Origin: an uncultured Bacteroidota bacterium
GTDB taxonomy: Bacteria > Bacteroidota > Bacteroidia > 2-12-FULL-35-15
Assembly: GCA_903926385.1 (NCBI GenBank)
Contig: CAIYIS010000008.1
Location: forward strand, 1 to 64,000
Length of the DNA stretch: 64,000 nt
Direction: 5' to 3'
In this document: positions 35,728 to 44,719 of the stretch, piece after piece
How the letters are laid out: each line of letters starts with the position of its first letter
Position numbering within the stretch: the stretch's first letter is position 1
Made by a program: the position numbers and the translations under genes
The notes under the pieces: generated by a model
Databases searched by the model: none
Seen by the model: the letters and a program-made list of their open reading frames with translations, nothing else
Told to the model about the DNA's origin: nothing

Positions 35728-36972
35728 CTATAATTTATGAATCACCAATCCGCTTCTTAGTTTTGGCTCAAACCAAGTGGTTTTAGGCGGCATGATGTTA
35801 CCTGTATCGGCAATGTCAAACAATTGTTGCATCGACACCGGATAAAGTGCAAATGCCACTTTCATTTCGCCACTGTCCACACGTTTTTTCAATTCTCCCA
35901 GTCCTCGTATTCCTCCAACAAAATCAATACGTTTGTCGGTTCTTAAATCTTTAATGCCTAATAAACTTTCAAGAATAAGATTAGAAAGGATGGTTACATC
36001 TAACACTCCGATAGGGTCGTTATCATTATAAGTTCCTGGCTTTGCAGTCATCGAATACCATTTACCGTCAATGTACATGCTGAAATTATGCAGTTTCACA
36101 GGCTTGTAGATTTCGCTGCCTTTATCTTCTACATCAAAAACAAGTTTTAGTTTGGCAAGTAATTCTTCGGAACTAAGGTTATTCAAATCTTTCACCACAC
36201 GGTTGTAATCAATAATGCTTAATTGATTTCCTGGAAAATGTACAGCCAAAAAGTAATTGTACTCTTCAGTGCCATTATGATTTGGATTTTTTAATTTCTT
36301 TTCGTTTCCTACCAAAGCTGCTGCTGCAGTACGGTGATGACCATCAGCAACGTAAGTATAAGGTACTTTAGCAAACAAATCAATCAATTGTTTGATGACA
36401 GCATCGTCATTCACTAACCAGAAATGGTGACCAAATCCATCATCAGCCGTGAAATCGTAATCTGCTTTCTTTGATTTTACAATGTTCTCAACAATATCGT
36501 CAATGGCTTTAACAGCAGGATAGGTAAAGAATACTGGCTCAATATTAGCATCGGTGGCACGAACATGTTTCATGCGGTCTTCTTCCTTATCAGGACGAGT
36601 AAGTTCGTGCTTTTTGATAATGCCATTCATGTAATCACTTACACCTGCTGCACCCACCAAACCGTACTGTGTGCGCCCATTCATGGTTTGAGCATAAATG
36701 TATAGACATTCTTTATCTTCTTCTATCAACCAATCGTTTTTCTGAAATTTATCAAAATTCTGTTTTGCTTTTATATACACTTGCTCATCGTGTTCGTCCA
36801 TTGTTTCGGGCAAATCGATTTCGGGTTTGGTGATGTGAAGCAACGAAACCTCATTACCCTTTGCCTCTTCGCGAGCTTCTTTCGAATTTAATACATCGTA
36901 TGGGCGTGATGCCAGTGCCTTTACAATTTCCTTTGGAGGACGGATACCTTTGAATGCTTTTAGAATTGCCAT
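35728..36972 (-). CDS. DUF1015 family protein
   Basis: 414 residues that match DUF1015 end to end: N-terminal FKGIRPPKEIVKALASRPYD and NSKEAREEAKGNEVSLLHIT, the central YVADGHHRTAAA signature, HFPGNQLSIIDYNRVVKDL, and C-terminal RIDFVGGIRGLGELKKRVDS with a final PPKTTWFEPKLRSGL. Its function is not established; in many genomes it accompanies serA and serC and it has been suggested to act in phosphoserine metabolism. A simple TTAGTTGTTAGTTATTAG repeat lies just upstream at 36974-37030. Confidence 0.9.
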   Translation of the reverse strand: MAILKAFKGIRPPKEIVKALASRPYDVLNSKEAREEAKGNEVSLLHITKPEIDLPETMDEHDEQVYIKAKQNFDKFQKNDWLIEEDKECLYIYAQTMNGRTQYGLVGAAGVSDYMNGIIKKHELTRPDKEEDRMKHVRATDANIEPVFFTYPAVKAIDDIVENIVKSKKADYDFTADDGFGHHFWLVNDDAVIKQLIDLFAKVPYTYVADGHHRTAAAALVGNEKKLKNPNHNGTEEYNYFLAVHFPGNQLSIIDYNRVVKDLNNLSSEELLAKLKLVFDVEDKGSEIYKPVKLHNFSMYIDGKWYSMTAKPGTYNDNDPIGVLDVTILSNLILESLLGIKDLRTDKRIDFVGGIRGLGELKKRVDSGEMKVAFALYPVSMQQLFDIADTGNIMPPKTTWFEPKLRSGLVIHKL

Positions 36973-36973
36973 T

Positions 36974-37030
36974 TTGTGTTAGTTGTTAGTTATTAGTTGT
37001 TAGTTATTAGTTGATAGTTGTTAGTCACTC
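36974..37030. repeat. Short AT-rich direct repeats between serA and DUF1015
   Basis: About five copies of TTAGTTGTTAG/TTAGTTATTAG-like words fill the spacer between serA and the DUF1015 gene. No promoter-like element was seen. Slippage-prone. Confidence 0.55.
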
Positions 37031-37031
37031 G

Positions 37032-37952
37032 TTATTTATTTACTTGAAATGTTTTATCACCAGTGGTGATAAATTTTACAATTTGATTAGCTGCTGCCAA
37101 ACCTGCATTGATATTTGCTTCCGATGTTTCTGCTCCTTGTTTTTTAGGGGTGGAAAAATATCTGTTTTCGAATTGCATCAATTCCGCATGATTGTCGGGA
37201 AGTATATCCGATACATATTTAAAATCGGGACGAGCTTCGAAAAATTGTTTTAGCCCTACTTCGTCAATCACTTCTTTTCTGGCAGTATTGATAACGGTTG
37301 CACCTTTCGGCATTTTAGAAAGCAAATCGAAATTGATTGATTTTTTTGTTTTCTCCGTTGCCGGAATATTTAATGAAATGTATTGACAAGTGGAGTAAAG
37401 TTGCTCGATGCTATCGGCAGCAATAATGCCATCCTTTTCGATGGTTTCTTTTGTAAAAAATGGGTCGAACGCATATACCTCCATTCCAAAGCCACGAGCT
37501 ATGCGGGCCACATTTCTGCCAACATTACCGTAGGCATGAATGCCTAGTTTTTTACCTTTCAATTCGGTGCCCGAGCCTCCTTTGAAATTGGCTCTTGCCA
37601 TGAACACCAATAAACCGAATGTAAGTTCGGCAACAGCATTGGAGTTCTGACCAGGTGTATTCATTGTCACAATTCCTTTTTCGGTGCAAGCAGCTAAATC
37701 GATATTATCAAAACCTGCCCCGGCACGAACAATGATTTTAAGTTTAGGTGCTGCTTCAATTACTGCTCGCGTAGCTTTGTCGCTGCGAATAATCATTGCA
37801 TCAGCATCCGCTACTGCTTTTAAAAGTTCATTAGGGTCGGTATAGTTTTCGAGGAATACAGATTCGAAACCTGCTTCAGCAAATATTTTCCTTATTCCAT
37901 CAGTAGCGGCAGCTGCAAATGGTTTTTCGGTAGCAATCAAAACTTTTGTCAT
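37032..37952 (-). CDS. serA: 3-phosphoglycerate dehydrogenase, short Lys-type form
   Basis: Catalyses the first step of serine synthesis, 3-phosphoglycerate to 3-phosphohydroxypyruvate. 306 residues, without the C-terminal ACT or ASB regulatory domains of long forms. The NAD-binding loop is KKLGIHAYGNVGRNVARIAR, and the catalytic Arg is in VINTARKEVIDE. The usual catalytic histidine (TPHxxG) is replaced by lysine here (STPKKQGAETSEA). Such Lys-type enzymes have been described in Entamoeba and Bacteroidota-like groups. Substrate segments VRAGAGFDNIDL and NTPGQNSNAVAEL are intact. serC is not adjacent in this window. Confidence 0.9.
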   Translation of the reverse strand: MTKVLIATEKPFAAAATDGIRKIFAEAGFESVFLENYTDPNELLKAVADADAMIIRSDKATRAVIEAAPKLKIIVRAGAGFDNIDLAACTEKGIVTMNTPGQNSNAVAELTFGLLVFMARANFKGGSGTELKGKKLGIHAYGNVGRNVARIARGFGMEVYAFDPFFTKETIEKDGIIAADSIEQLYSTCQYISLNIPATEKTKKSINFDLLSKMPKGATVINTARKEVIDEVGLKQFFEARPDFKYVSDILPDNHAELMQFENRYFSTPKKQGAETSEANINAGLAAANQIVKFITTGDKTFQVNK

Positions 37953-38036
37953 TGTATAATTATTTGGTTAGACGGATGCTTTTTAAAAGTTTGCAATTTT
38001 AATTAAAATCTAAATGCAAAGGGGGGCAACTGTCTC

Positions 38037-39431
38037 TTATTTTTCAACATATACATGAAACTTCAAATCATAACCTGCCCTCAGTTGCTGGTTGGTAAAA
38101 TGGGCCGTATCCGCTGTTATCTCAGCAGAATATAGCATCCCACAGGGAGGGAGAGGAGCTAGTTTAATCAAGCTATCGTGTTGAATTGTTCTACTCATTT
38201 CTATTAAAGATGCATTTCTTTTATCAACAGCGGATGAATATGCTGAAACTATGGAATATTGCTGAAAAATGTAAAAACTGGTAAATCCAATACCAATTAA
38301 GATGCTCGTTATTTGCAAGTATCCCAAAAACTTCTCAGGAACATTGGAATATTTTCCAATTAAAAAAGAAACAATCACTAAATACACCGTTGTAATAAAT
38401 GAGGCAAGTAACCATACACGGGCAGGCCCCATTTCCTGCATTAAATATGCAACCACAAAAGAAAACACAAAAAGAAGAGCAAGGTAAAAAGTAGTGATTC
38501 GCATAAAAAGTTGCTTAAACGAAACAGCTGATTTCATTTCGTTTACTGTTTTATTTCTTTTACCTAACAGAATAAATGGAACAGAAAAAGCTATGATATA
38601 TGGAATTTGAAGAGGTATGAATAAAATTAAAAACTTTACCATTGATTTGGATGCAATGAAAAAAGAATAAAAAAAATGACTTTTAGGCAGTAACCCCGCT
38701 CTGTAATAATTGCCGGGAGCAATAATAACGATTAGAAAAGAAATACAAAGTGAAATAAAAAACACCAATAGTTTAATATTAAAGGTAGAATTAAAGAACT
38801 CCCTTATTCCAATCTTGCTTTTATATCTGAACAAAATAAAAAGACTTGTAAGTAGAGAAAATATGGAAGAATATACCTCAGATCCTCCCCCTACATATAT
38901 CATACAGATAATAATGCAAAAATTGGCGAAGATGGATTTTGATTTATCAAACAACAATACAAGCCCCCAAACAAACACTGCTATACTCAGCACGTAATCA
39001 TGAATAGCATTATACCAGAACCAGCTTTCTCCTTTATCTAATGAAAGAAAAAAAAGAAGTGCACAAATTGATATGCTTGAAAGTATGATTAGTGAGGCTG
39101 AGATACTGTAATTAAAATAAGCAGAAAAGTTTTTTAATAAGTGATAGACTCCTGTGAGCAACAAAACAAATGTTAGAAATGGAATGATCCGATAATATAT
39201 TTCATGTAGTTGGAAACAATGATACATTACATCCCTTGCCAATTCTGAAACATATCGTCCACACCAACCCAAGTATTGATTTTTGACCGAAATCAAAATA
39301 CCATTGGTGTTTACGTTATGTATGTACCAGTAATCATCAGTTGCTAAGCGGCTATGCCAGCAAAGCAAAGTAAAGAGAGATATAAAAAGCAGTAAAACAA
39401 AAGAAATAAGAAATGTGTAGCGTTTTACCAT
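38037..39431 (-). CDS. Polytopic membrane protein, DUF6056/GT-C-like
   Basis: 464 residues, with an N-terminal membrane helix followed by a DDYWY loop (residues about 33-37) and eight to ten further hydrophobic helices. The acidic pair just after the first helix, the multi-spanning body and a final extracytoplasmic segment of about 60 residues (KLAPLPPCGMLYSAEITADT onward) recall GT-C glycosyltransferases and DUF6056. An acidic-motif lipid-linked sugar transferase is a reasonable guess. It is upstream of serA by 84 bp; no clear pathway link. Confidence 0.6.
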   Translation of the reverse strand: MVKRYTFLISFVLLLFISLFTLLCWHSRLATDDYWYIHNVNTNGILISVKNQYLGWCGRYVSELARDVMYHCFQLHEIYYRIIPFLTFVLLLTGVYHLLKNFSAYFNYSISASLIILSSISICALLFFLSLDKGESWFWYNAIHDYVLSIAVFVWGLVLLFDKSKSIFANFCIIICMIYVGGGSEVYSSIFSLLTSLFILFRYKSKIGIREFFNSTFNIKLLVFFISLCISFLIVIIAPGNYYRAGLLPKSHFFYSFFIASKSMVKFLILFIPLQIPYIIAFSVPFILLGKRNKTVNEMKSAVSFKQLFMRITTFYLALLFVFSFVVAYLMQEMGPARVWLLASFITTVYLVIVSFLIGKYSNVPEKFLGYLQITSILIGIGFTSFYIFQQYSIVSAYSSAVDKRNASLIEMSRTIQHDSLIKLAPLPPCGMLYSAEITADTAHFTNQQLRAGYDLKFHVYVEK

Positions 39432-39446
39432 TTTAGTTTTCGAAAT

Positions 39447-39959
39447 CTACACAAAGCCCTCTAAAGTATTTGCCAAATCATTCAGCAATACCTGTCGTTC
39501 CGATTCAAGTTTTTTCTTTTCATCTTTTACTTTTAAGATAACTTGTTTAACCTCGTCTGTGTTAAATGGCCCTTCCATAGTGCTAATTACAGTTATAGCT
39601 TCGAGTGATACTAGGTAATCTTTATCCAATGCCAAGGTAATAAAGAAAGGCAAATGGTTACTGAAGTTAATCTCCGATTCCCAGCAGGCTGCAACCAGAA
39701 TAGCTTTGTCTTTTTTCGCCTTTTTTATCGCTGTGATAAGTAATTCACCGGCCTTTTCTTTTTTTAATATAATAAGAGTTTCCTCTTTGAAATCTCTGTT
39801 TTCGGGTTTTGTCAACAATGAAATTAAAGATGATATTTTATCATTATCCAAATCGGAAATGGAAGCATCATCTGTGTTGCCTACTATTTTAGTAACGTAC
39901 TCTTTGTTGTCGAAATATTTTTGAAAATCATTCATTGTGTTCATCTTTTTAGACGACAA
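39447..39959 (-). CDS. HEAT-like helical protein of unknown function
   Basis: 170 residues from the first ATG; an ATG eight codons in (39935, MNDFQKYF) is equally plausible and would skip a lysine-rich tip. No signal peptide. The sequence is helical and leucine-rich, and SSLISLLTKPENRDFKEETL, then KAILVAACWESEINFSNHLP and KDYLVSLEAITVISTMEGPF, read like degenerate HEAT repeats, so a protein-binding scaffold is possible. It sits 15 bp before the membrane protein gene and 24 bp after the SulP gene. Not otherwise recognised. Confidence 0.6.
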   Translation of the reverse strand: MSSKKMNTMNDFQKYFDNKEYVTKIVGNTDDASISDLDNDKISSLISLLTKPENRDFKEETLIILKKEKAGELLITAIKKAKKDKAILVAACWESEINFSNHLPFFITLALDKDYLVSLEAITVISTMEGPFNTDEVKQVILKVKDEKKKLESERQVLLNDLANTLEGFV

Positions 39960-39983
39960 ATATCTGCAAATTATTTAAAATTA

Positions 39984-41534
39984 CTAGTGAACAGCCGAAA
40001 CATCTACTTTTTGAATATTCAGGGTGTTTAAGTCAATGCGTCTGATACGCGCTTTTCTACGGTATTCGCTGATTATTTCTAATATGTCGTAGTCGATAAA
40101 ATTACATTCGCTTCCGTCAATGGTTAGTGTGCTATATTCTGGAACTTCATCCAAAACTTTTCTGAGTTTTACTTTGTTGAGAAATGAAACATTACTATTA
40201 AGTTTGATATAATATACAGGTGCGTTATTTTCCATTGTTTTAGTGATTTTATATTCTGCTTTGAAATTATTTCTGACAATATAATAGATAGAAATAAGTA
40301 ACCCTATACAAACACCAATAAGTAAGTCGGAAAGCAAGATAACTATGATGGTAATGACAAACGGAATAAATTGTTTCCAGCCAAGACTCCACATGTTTTG
40401 ATATAATTTCGGCTTTGTAAGATTATAACCTGTAACGAGCAGTATTGCCGCCAATGAAGCATAGGGGATTTTGTTCAGTAAAAATGGAACTAGCAAAACT
40501 GCAAGCAATAGAAAAAGACCATGTGTAAAAGCTGAAAGTTTAGTTCTGCCACCGGCATCAACATTGGCTGCACCTCTTACCACAACTGCGGTCATTGGAA
40601 TCGCTCCTAACAATCCGCAAGTAATATTGCCAACACCCTGAGCGATCAGTTCACGATTAACAGGAGTGATTCGGTTTCTTTTGTCCAATTTGTCAATGGC
40701 TTCTATACAAAGTAATGTTTCCAATGTGGCAAGTAAACCAATAATAAGTCCATCTTTCCAGATTTCAGAAGATGAAAAAAACTTGGAGAAATCGGGAAAT
40801 GTGATACTGGCAAATATGTTCGAAGGAATATTAACAAGTTGAGTTTCCTTAAGTGAAAACCCAGAAACGGCATTAGTGAAAATGCAATTAGTAAGTATGC
40901 CAAATACAACCACAAGCAACGGTGCCGGAATTACCCTTAGTTTTTTGGTAAAAGGATGTTGCAGCACCAGCATTAGTATAATAGATACAAAAGTAATTAG
41001 TATAGCTCCTCTGGTAATGTGGAGATTGAAGTTCTCGATACTGTCGAAAAAGTGTTGTGAAGAAAACAAATTAAGGAAACCACTTGTCCAGAAATCAGGC
41101 TGGTCATAGCCAAGCGAGAGAGGAATCTGTTTGGAGATAAGAATAATTCCAATGGCGGCTAGCATCCCTTTGATAACGGCTGATGGGAAATAATTTGCAA
41201 TTCCGCCAAGCTTGAAAACACCTAAAGCAATCTGAAATAAACCTGCCACCATCACTGCTAACAGAAACACATGATAATCTCCAAGAGAAATTATAGAGGC
41301 TGCCACAAGAGTTGTTAGTCCGGCTGCAGGGCCAGAAACAGCCAATGAGGAGCCACTTACCACTGCAACTACCAATCCTCCAATTATGCCTGAAAGTAGA
41401 CCTGCATAAAGCGGTGCTCCTGATGCAAGCGCAATTCCCAAGCATAAAGGCAATGCTACCAAAAATACGGAAAGTCCCGCAGATAAATCGTGTTTTAGCC
41501 AAACAATGCGGTAATACTTTAGTTTACGTCTCAT
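39984..41534 (-). CDS. SulP-family anion transporter with STAS domain
   Basis: 516 residues. The N-terminal transporter domain has about 12-14 helices: KHDLSAGLSVFLVALPLCLG, ASGAPLYAGLLSGIIGGLVV, GSSLAVSGPAAGL and AVIKGMLAAIGIILISKQIP are the SulP signature region. A cytoplasmic STAS domain is at the C-terminus (about 430-516), with YYIKLNSNVSFLNKVKLRKV and STLTIDGSECNFIDYDILEI. Substrates in this family include sulfate and bicarbonate; no carbonic anhydrase, sulfate-assimilation or Na-coupled gene is adjacent to decide. The gene for the 524-residue T9SS protein ends 2 bp upstream, so the two may be co-transcribed. Confidence 0.92.
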   Translation of the reverse strand: MRRKLKYYRIVWLKHDLSAGLSVFLVALPLCLGIALASGAPLYAGLLSGIIGGLVVAVVSGSSLAVSGPAAGLTTLVAASIISLGDYHVFLLAVMVAGLFQIALGVFKLGGIANYFPSAVIKGMLAAIGIILISKQIPLSLGYDQPDFWTSGFLNLFSSQHFFDSIENFNLHITRGAILITFVSIILMLVLQHPFTKKLRVIPAPLLVVVFGILTNCIFTNAVSGFSLKETQLVNIPSNIFASITFPDFSKFFSSSEIWKDGLIIGLLATLETLLCIEAIDKLDKRNRITPVNRELIAQGVGNITCGLLGAIPMTAVVVRGAANVDAGGRTKLSAFTHGLFLLLAVLLVPFLLNKIPYASLAAILLVTGYNLTKPKLYQNMWSLGWKQFIPFVITIIVILLSDLLIGVCIGLLISIYYIVRNNFKAEYKITKTMENNAPVYYIKLNSNVSFLNKVKLRKVLDEVPEYSTLTIDGSECNFIDYDILEIISEYRRKARIRRIDLNTLNIQKVDVSAVH

Positions 41535-41536
41535 TT

Positions 41537-43111
41537 TTATTCTGTCTTAATTATTTTTCTTGTTATAGTTCCTTCAGTCGTTCTCAATAAAATCAAATAC
41601 AAACCATTTTTCAGTTCCGTTAAATCTAATTGGTAATTGTACATCCCTTTTGGTTTTTGACGAAGGTCAATTGTTTTTAAAAGAACACCTGATGTGTTGT
41701 ACAAACTAAGAGTCAAAACATCAGCAGCAGGAAGTTGTAGGTTAATATTTGTAACATTGCTGGTTGGATTGGGATTAACTTGCATTTGCGTTTCCTGTGA
41801 AAAAATATTTTTTTTTACATCCAGCAATACATCTAACAATTCCATGTATTCACCTATGGTTGGCACATCGAGATATTTTCCATTAATAGCAGATTGATTG
41901 ACGTATTGACCTAACAGAGCAGTGATGGAATCTTTTAATGTAGTATTAATGACTGAAGCATTCAAAGTGTAGGCTTTTATAAGCCATCTATAGCCTGTTG
42001 CCGAACTGCAGGTGTAGGAATAATCAACAAGATTTTTAACTGCACGGTACATCATGCTGTCGATTGTGGTTGCAAAAATATTATTCAGAGGTAAATGTTG
42101 AATGGTATTCGTGATGTTCTGAATAATCAAGTTGTGATATCTGGAATTTGCATTGTGTCCATCTACCCAACGTCCATTTAATAATTGCCCAGGATACGCG
42201 GCATATCGGATGTTGTTTATGGCTGTTGTTAAATAAGAACTGTCAGCGGTGAATTCAAAGGCTCGTGTTACTCCAAGTGAAACAAAGGTATTGTAGTTAT
42301 AATTGACATTAAACTTCAATGGTTTCAGATAATCGGCAATAGAAATAGCAATATTTTTGTAATTCAGATTTCCTGTGTATGTATATGCATCGGCATAAGT
42401 ATTTGCAATTACTCCGGCATCAAACTTAAACTCTCCGCTTCCTTTATCATCTGTTATCCATCCGTTCTGGAGAACATTTACAGAGTCTGTACCACATGAA
42501 TTAAGGAAATTCTGAATAATAGTTGTAAAGAAAGGGTCTCCGTATGTGCGCAAATCAGGGAACGGAAACGCACCATTTGGCAATTGCATAGTTGCCAAAC
42601 TATCGAGGGCACTTGTGGCCCAATTTTCATATAACGCTTTACGAACTAGGTCGCTTTCTCGACTGGCAATCTTTAACAGTCCCGCTGCAGTTTCTGCACT
42701 TGTTCTTAAAAAGATAGAATGAGGCTGATAAAGTGGAGGGTTAAGGCCTTTTGCGGTCCTCCATAGATTTGCATACACAGAGCTATCGGCTGCTATCAGT
42801 GCTCTTTCAAGTAAAATTGAATTCTGTAACGAGAGCCAGTTAGTATTACTCACCAATGTATAATAAGTTTCTGATGCATCAGGAAGTCCACCTTGATTTG
42901 AATAAACAGATTTGAGTACCTCGCTTAAGGAATCGATATGATACAAATCCTGATGGTGGAGTGCTGTGTCTATTGCCACCTGAATTGCCCCAATCTGACT
43001 TTGCTGACCCCCTGTCAAATTCTGCACAGCTCCGCAATTCTGAGCTTCTGCACGAGAAATAGAAATCGTTGCAATTGCAGCAATAATCAATAAATGTGTA
43101 ATAAATTTCAT
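41537..43111 (-). CDS. T9SS type A sorting domain protein with alpha-toroid-like body
   Basis: 524 residues. The signal peptide ends SRAEAQ (about residue 23). The body (about 100-420) is a chain of amphipathic helices with W, Y and F at turns (YENWATSALDSLATMQLPNG, AFPFPDLRTYGDPFFTTIIQ, LNGRWVDGHNANSRYHNLII, GYRWLIKAYTLNASV), reminiscent of (alpha/alpha)6 glycoside hydrolases or polysaccharide lyases. No catalytic pair can be assigned. The last 75 residues are a T9SS type A sorting domain (VNPNPTSNVTNINLQLPAAD, then NGLYLILLRTTEGTITRKII). An extracellular carbohydrate-related role is a guess. A -7-like TAATTTTG is on the minus strand at 43175-43182. Confidence 0.8.
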   Translation of the reverse strand: MKFITHLLIIAAIATISISRAEAQNCGAVQNLTGGQQSQIGAIQVAIDTALHHQDLYHIDSLSEVLKSVYSNQGGLPDASETYYTLVSNTNWLSLQNSILLERALIAADSSVYANLWRTAKGLNPPLYQPHSIFLRTSAETAAGLLKIASRESDLVRKALYENWATSALDSLATMQLPNGAFPFPDLRTYGDPFFTTIIQNFLNSCGTDSVNVLQNGWITDDKGSGEFKFDAGVIANTYADAYTYTGNLNYKNIAISIADYLKPLKFNVNYNYNTFVSLGVTRAFEFTADSSYLTTAINNIRYAAYPGQLLNGRWVDGHNANSRYHNLIIQNITNTIQHLPLNNIFATTIDSMMYRAVKNLVDYSYTCSSATGYRWLIKAYTLNASVINTTLKDSITALLGQYVNQSAINGKYLDVPTIGEYMELLDVLLDVKKNIFSQETQMQVNPNPTSNVTNINLQLPAADVLTLSLYNTSGVLLKTIDLRQKPKGMYNYQLDLTELKNGLYLILLRTTEGTITRKIIKTE

Positions 43112-43395
43112 TAAGTAAAGGAAAGGAATTTAGGTAAATGCAGTTTCATTTGTGCATTCTATTAAATTGAATGGCAAAATTAAACAATTTTAAACTAATA
43201 GAGCCATGTTTTGTACTTGAAAGAATCTCTTTTTTTATTCTACAAGCTACTAGGCGGATGTTAACACTTAATAAAAATATTTTACCCTTTTTTCAGTAAA
43301 CTAAAACAGATTTATTTGCGCTAATTACAATTAAGCATTTTTACTACCTTCTCAGAATGCTGATATTTTAAAATTCGATTTTAGCTTCCGAGTAT

Positions 43396-44115
43396 TTAAA
43401 TCCAGCCTTTGATTTTATAATATGCAATGGCGCAATATTCGCGCATTACAATAATCTCGTATTGTAAATAACTCCAAAGATTATAACGCAGAGAAAGCGT
43501 TTTAACTCTTGTGTCGTTGGAATTTTGTACGTCTTTTATTTTTTCTTCGTCAATAGGTATTTCGAATGCCGGCATTCCTTCGGTATGTGTAAAGCCTGCC
43601 TTCATAAAAGTTTTTACAGCACGATACATGTGTTCGGGTGAAGTGACAAGAAGTACTGACAATTTATCTTTATTACTCCCTTCTATTTCGGCCAAATTGA
43701 GCGCCTGAGAACGGGTATTAAAACCAAGCGGGGCGAACTGAATTCGAGAAGAATCAATGCCATTCACCACCAGCTGATGTGCAGTAAGAGCAAGCTGATT
43801 CAAACTATCAGTTTGTCCATAAGGATGAGCAATAATTATTCTGGCTGATTGAAAGCGTTTTCCTGCCTTAGCAGTGTACCAAGTTCTAATCAATCCATCA
43901 GGACTTGGCATTCCACTACCGCCCATCAACACGATAACGTCAGGCTTACGAGTTATTTCTGAATTAGAGGTTCCAAGCCAATGATAAGCGTTATAAGGCA
44001 AATCAGTAAATGCAATGATAAGAAGTATGAAAGAAAAAATCCCCAGTGAATAAATCAACTGCCAAAAAAATCTCAGCAAATGTTTTTTCACTTTAAAAAA
44101 AAACTCCTTGTTCAT
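43396..44115 (-). CDS. DUF218 (YdcF/SanA-like) membrane protein
   Basis: 239 residues from MNKEFFFKVKKH. An N-terminal membrane helix (FFWQLIYSLGIFSFILLIIA) is followed by the DUF218 core DVIVLMGGSGMPSPDGLIRT, SARIIIAHPYGQ, GFNTRSQALNLAEIEGSN and SVLLVTSPEHMYRAV. A second start 11 codons upstream (44148) would overlap the previous gene; 44115 leaves 1 bp between them and is preferred. The E. coli relative SanA influences envelope permeability; the enzymatic role of the family is unsettled. It is co-directional with the NTR-like gene. Confidence 0.82.
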   Translation of the reverse strand: MNKEFFFKVKKHLLRFFWQLIYSLGIFSFILLIIAFTDLPYNAYHWLGTSNSEITRKPDVIVLMGGSGMPSPDGLIRTWYTAKAGKRFQSARIIIAHPYGQTDSLNQLALTAHQLVVNGIDSSRIQFAPLGFNTRSQALNLAEIEGSNKDKLSVLLVTSPEHMYRAVKTFMKAGFTHTEGMPAFEIPIDEEKIKDVQNSNDTRVKTLSLRYNLWSYLQYEIIVMREYCAIAYYKIKGWI

Positions 44116-44116
44116 T

Positions 44117-44707
44117 TTATTTCTTTTTTCGACTAAAAAAGTAAACAACTGTCATGGTGACTATAGAAACAAGTACTAACACTAACTTATTAATGTTGCT
44201 GGGCTGGTCGTTATGAGGCTTTAGTTCTTTTTGTTGGTCGTTGAGTTGATTGTTAATCGCAAATGTTTTTATGCCTAATGTTGTTTTCAGAAATTGTTTT
44301 TCCTGTTCGAATGTTCTTGCGGCCACTGCAGCATAATAATCCTGCATGGCATCAGCAAAAAATTTACGACTGTGAGTACACAAAGTAACAGTAAGCATAT
44401 CAAATTTCTGAAAAGTTGTGTACATAAGCCATTGCTCTCCTTTTTCAAAACTCATCAGACAGGAAGAAGCACAATCAAAATCTACACGCACATGCTGAGA
44501 AACACTTCCCTTATAAAGTTCCTGAATAGTGAAATAAGCTGTACTTATTCCTTCCTTTCCGCAAGGCCCAACAGAGTCAACATTGCCAATGAAAATAACA
44601 TCGTAGCCTTTCGTTAGCTCAGCGGTAATAGGTGATAAAGATTCACACTTACATCCGAAAGAATAAAATGAAATAAAAAAAAAGAAATTGGCTAAAAAAA
44701 AACGCAT
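44117..44707 (-). CDS. NTR/TIMP-like cysteine-rich exported protein with C-terminal anchor
   Basis: 196 residues. The hydrophobic N-terminus (MRFFLANFFFFISFYSFG) is followed by CKCESLSPITAELTKGYDVI and FIGNV, the pattern of netrin/TIMP-like domains, whose mature N-terminus begins at a CxC. Further cysteines are DFDCASSC and TLCTHSR, fitting disulfides. The Cys after SFG could also be lipidated (FGC), in which case it would be a lipoprotein. A C-terminal helix followed by FFSRKKK suggests a membrane anchor with a basic stop. It is unusual to have both ends hydrophobic. It lies between a T9SS protein gene and the DUF218 gene (12-bp and 1-bp gaps). Confidence 0.65.
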   Translation of the reverse strand: MRFFLANFFFFISFYSFGCKCESLSPITAELTKGYDVIFIGNVDSVGPCGKEGISTAYFTIQELYKGSVSQHVRVDFDCASSCLMSFEKGEQWLMYTTFQKFDMLTVTLCTHSRKFFADAMQDYYAAVAARTFEQEKQFLKTTLGIKTFAINNQLNDQQKELKPHNDQPSNINKLVLVLVSIVTMTVVYFFSRKKK

Positions 44708-44719
44708 GAATAGAATTTA

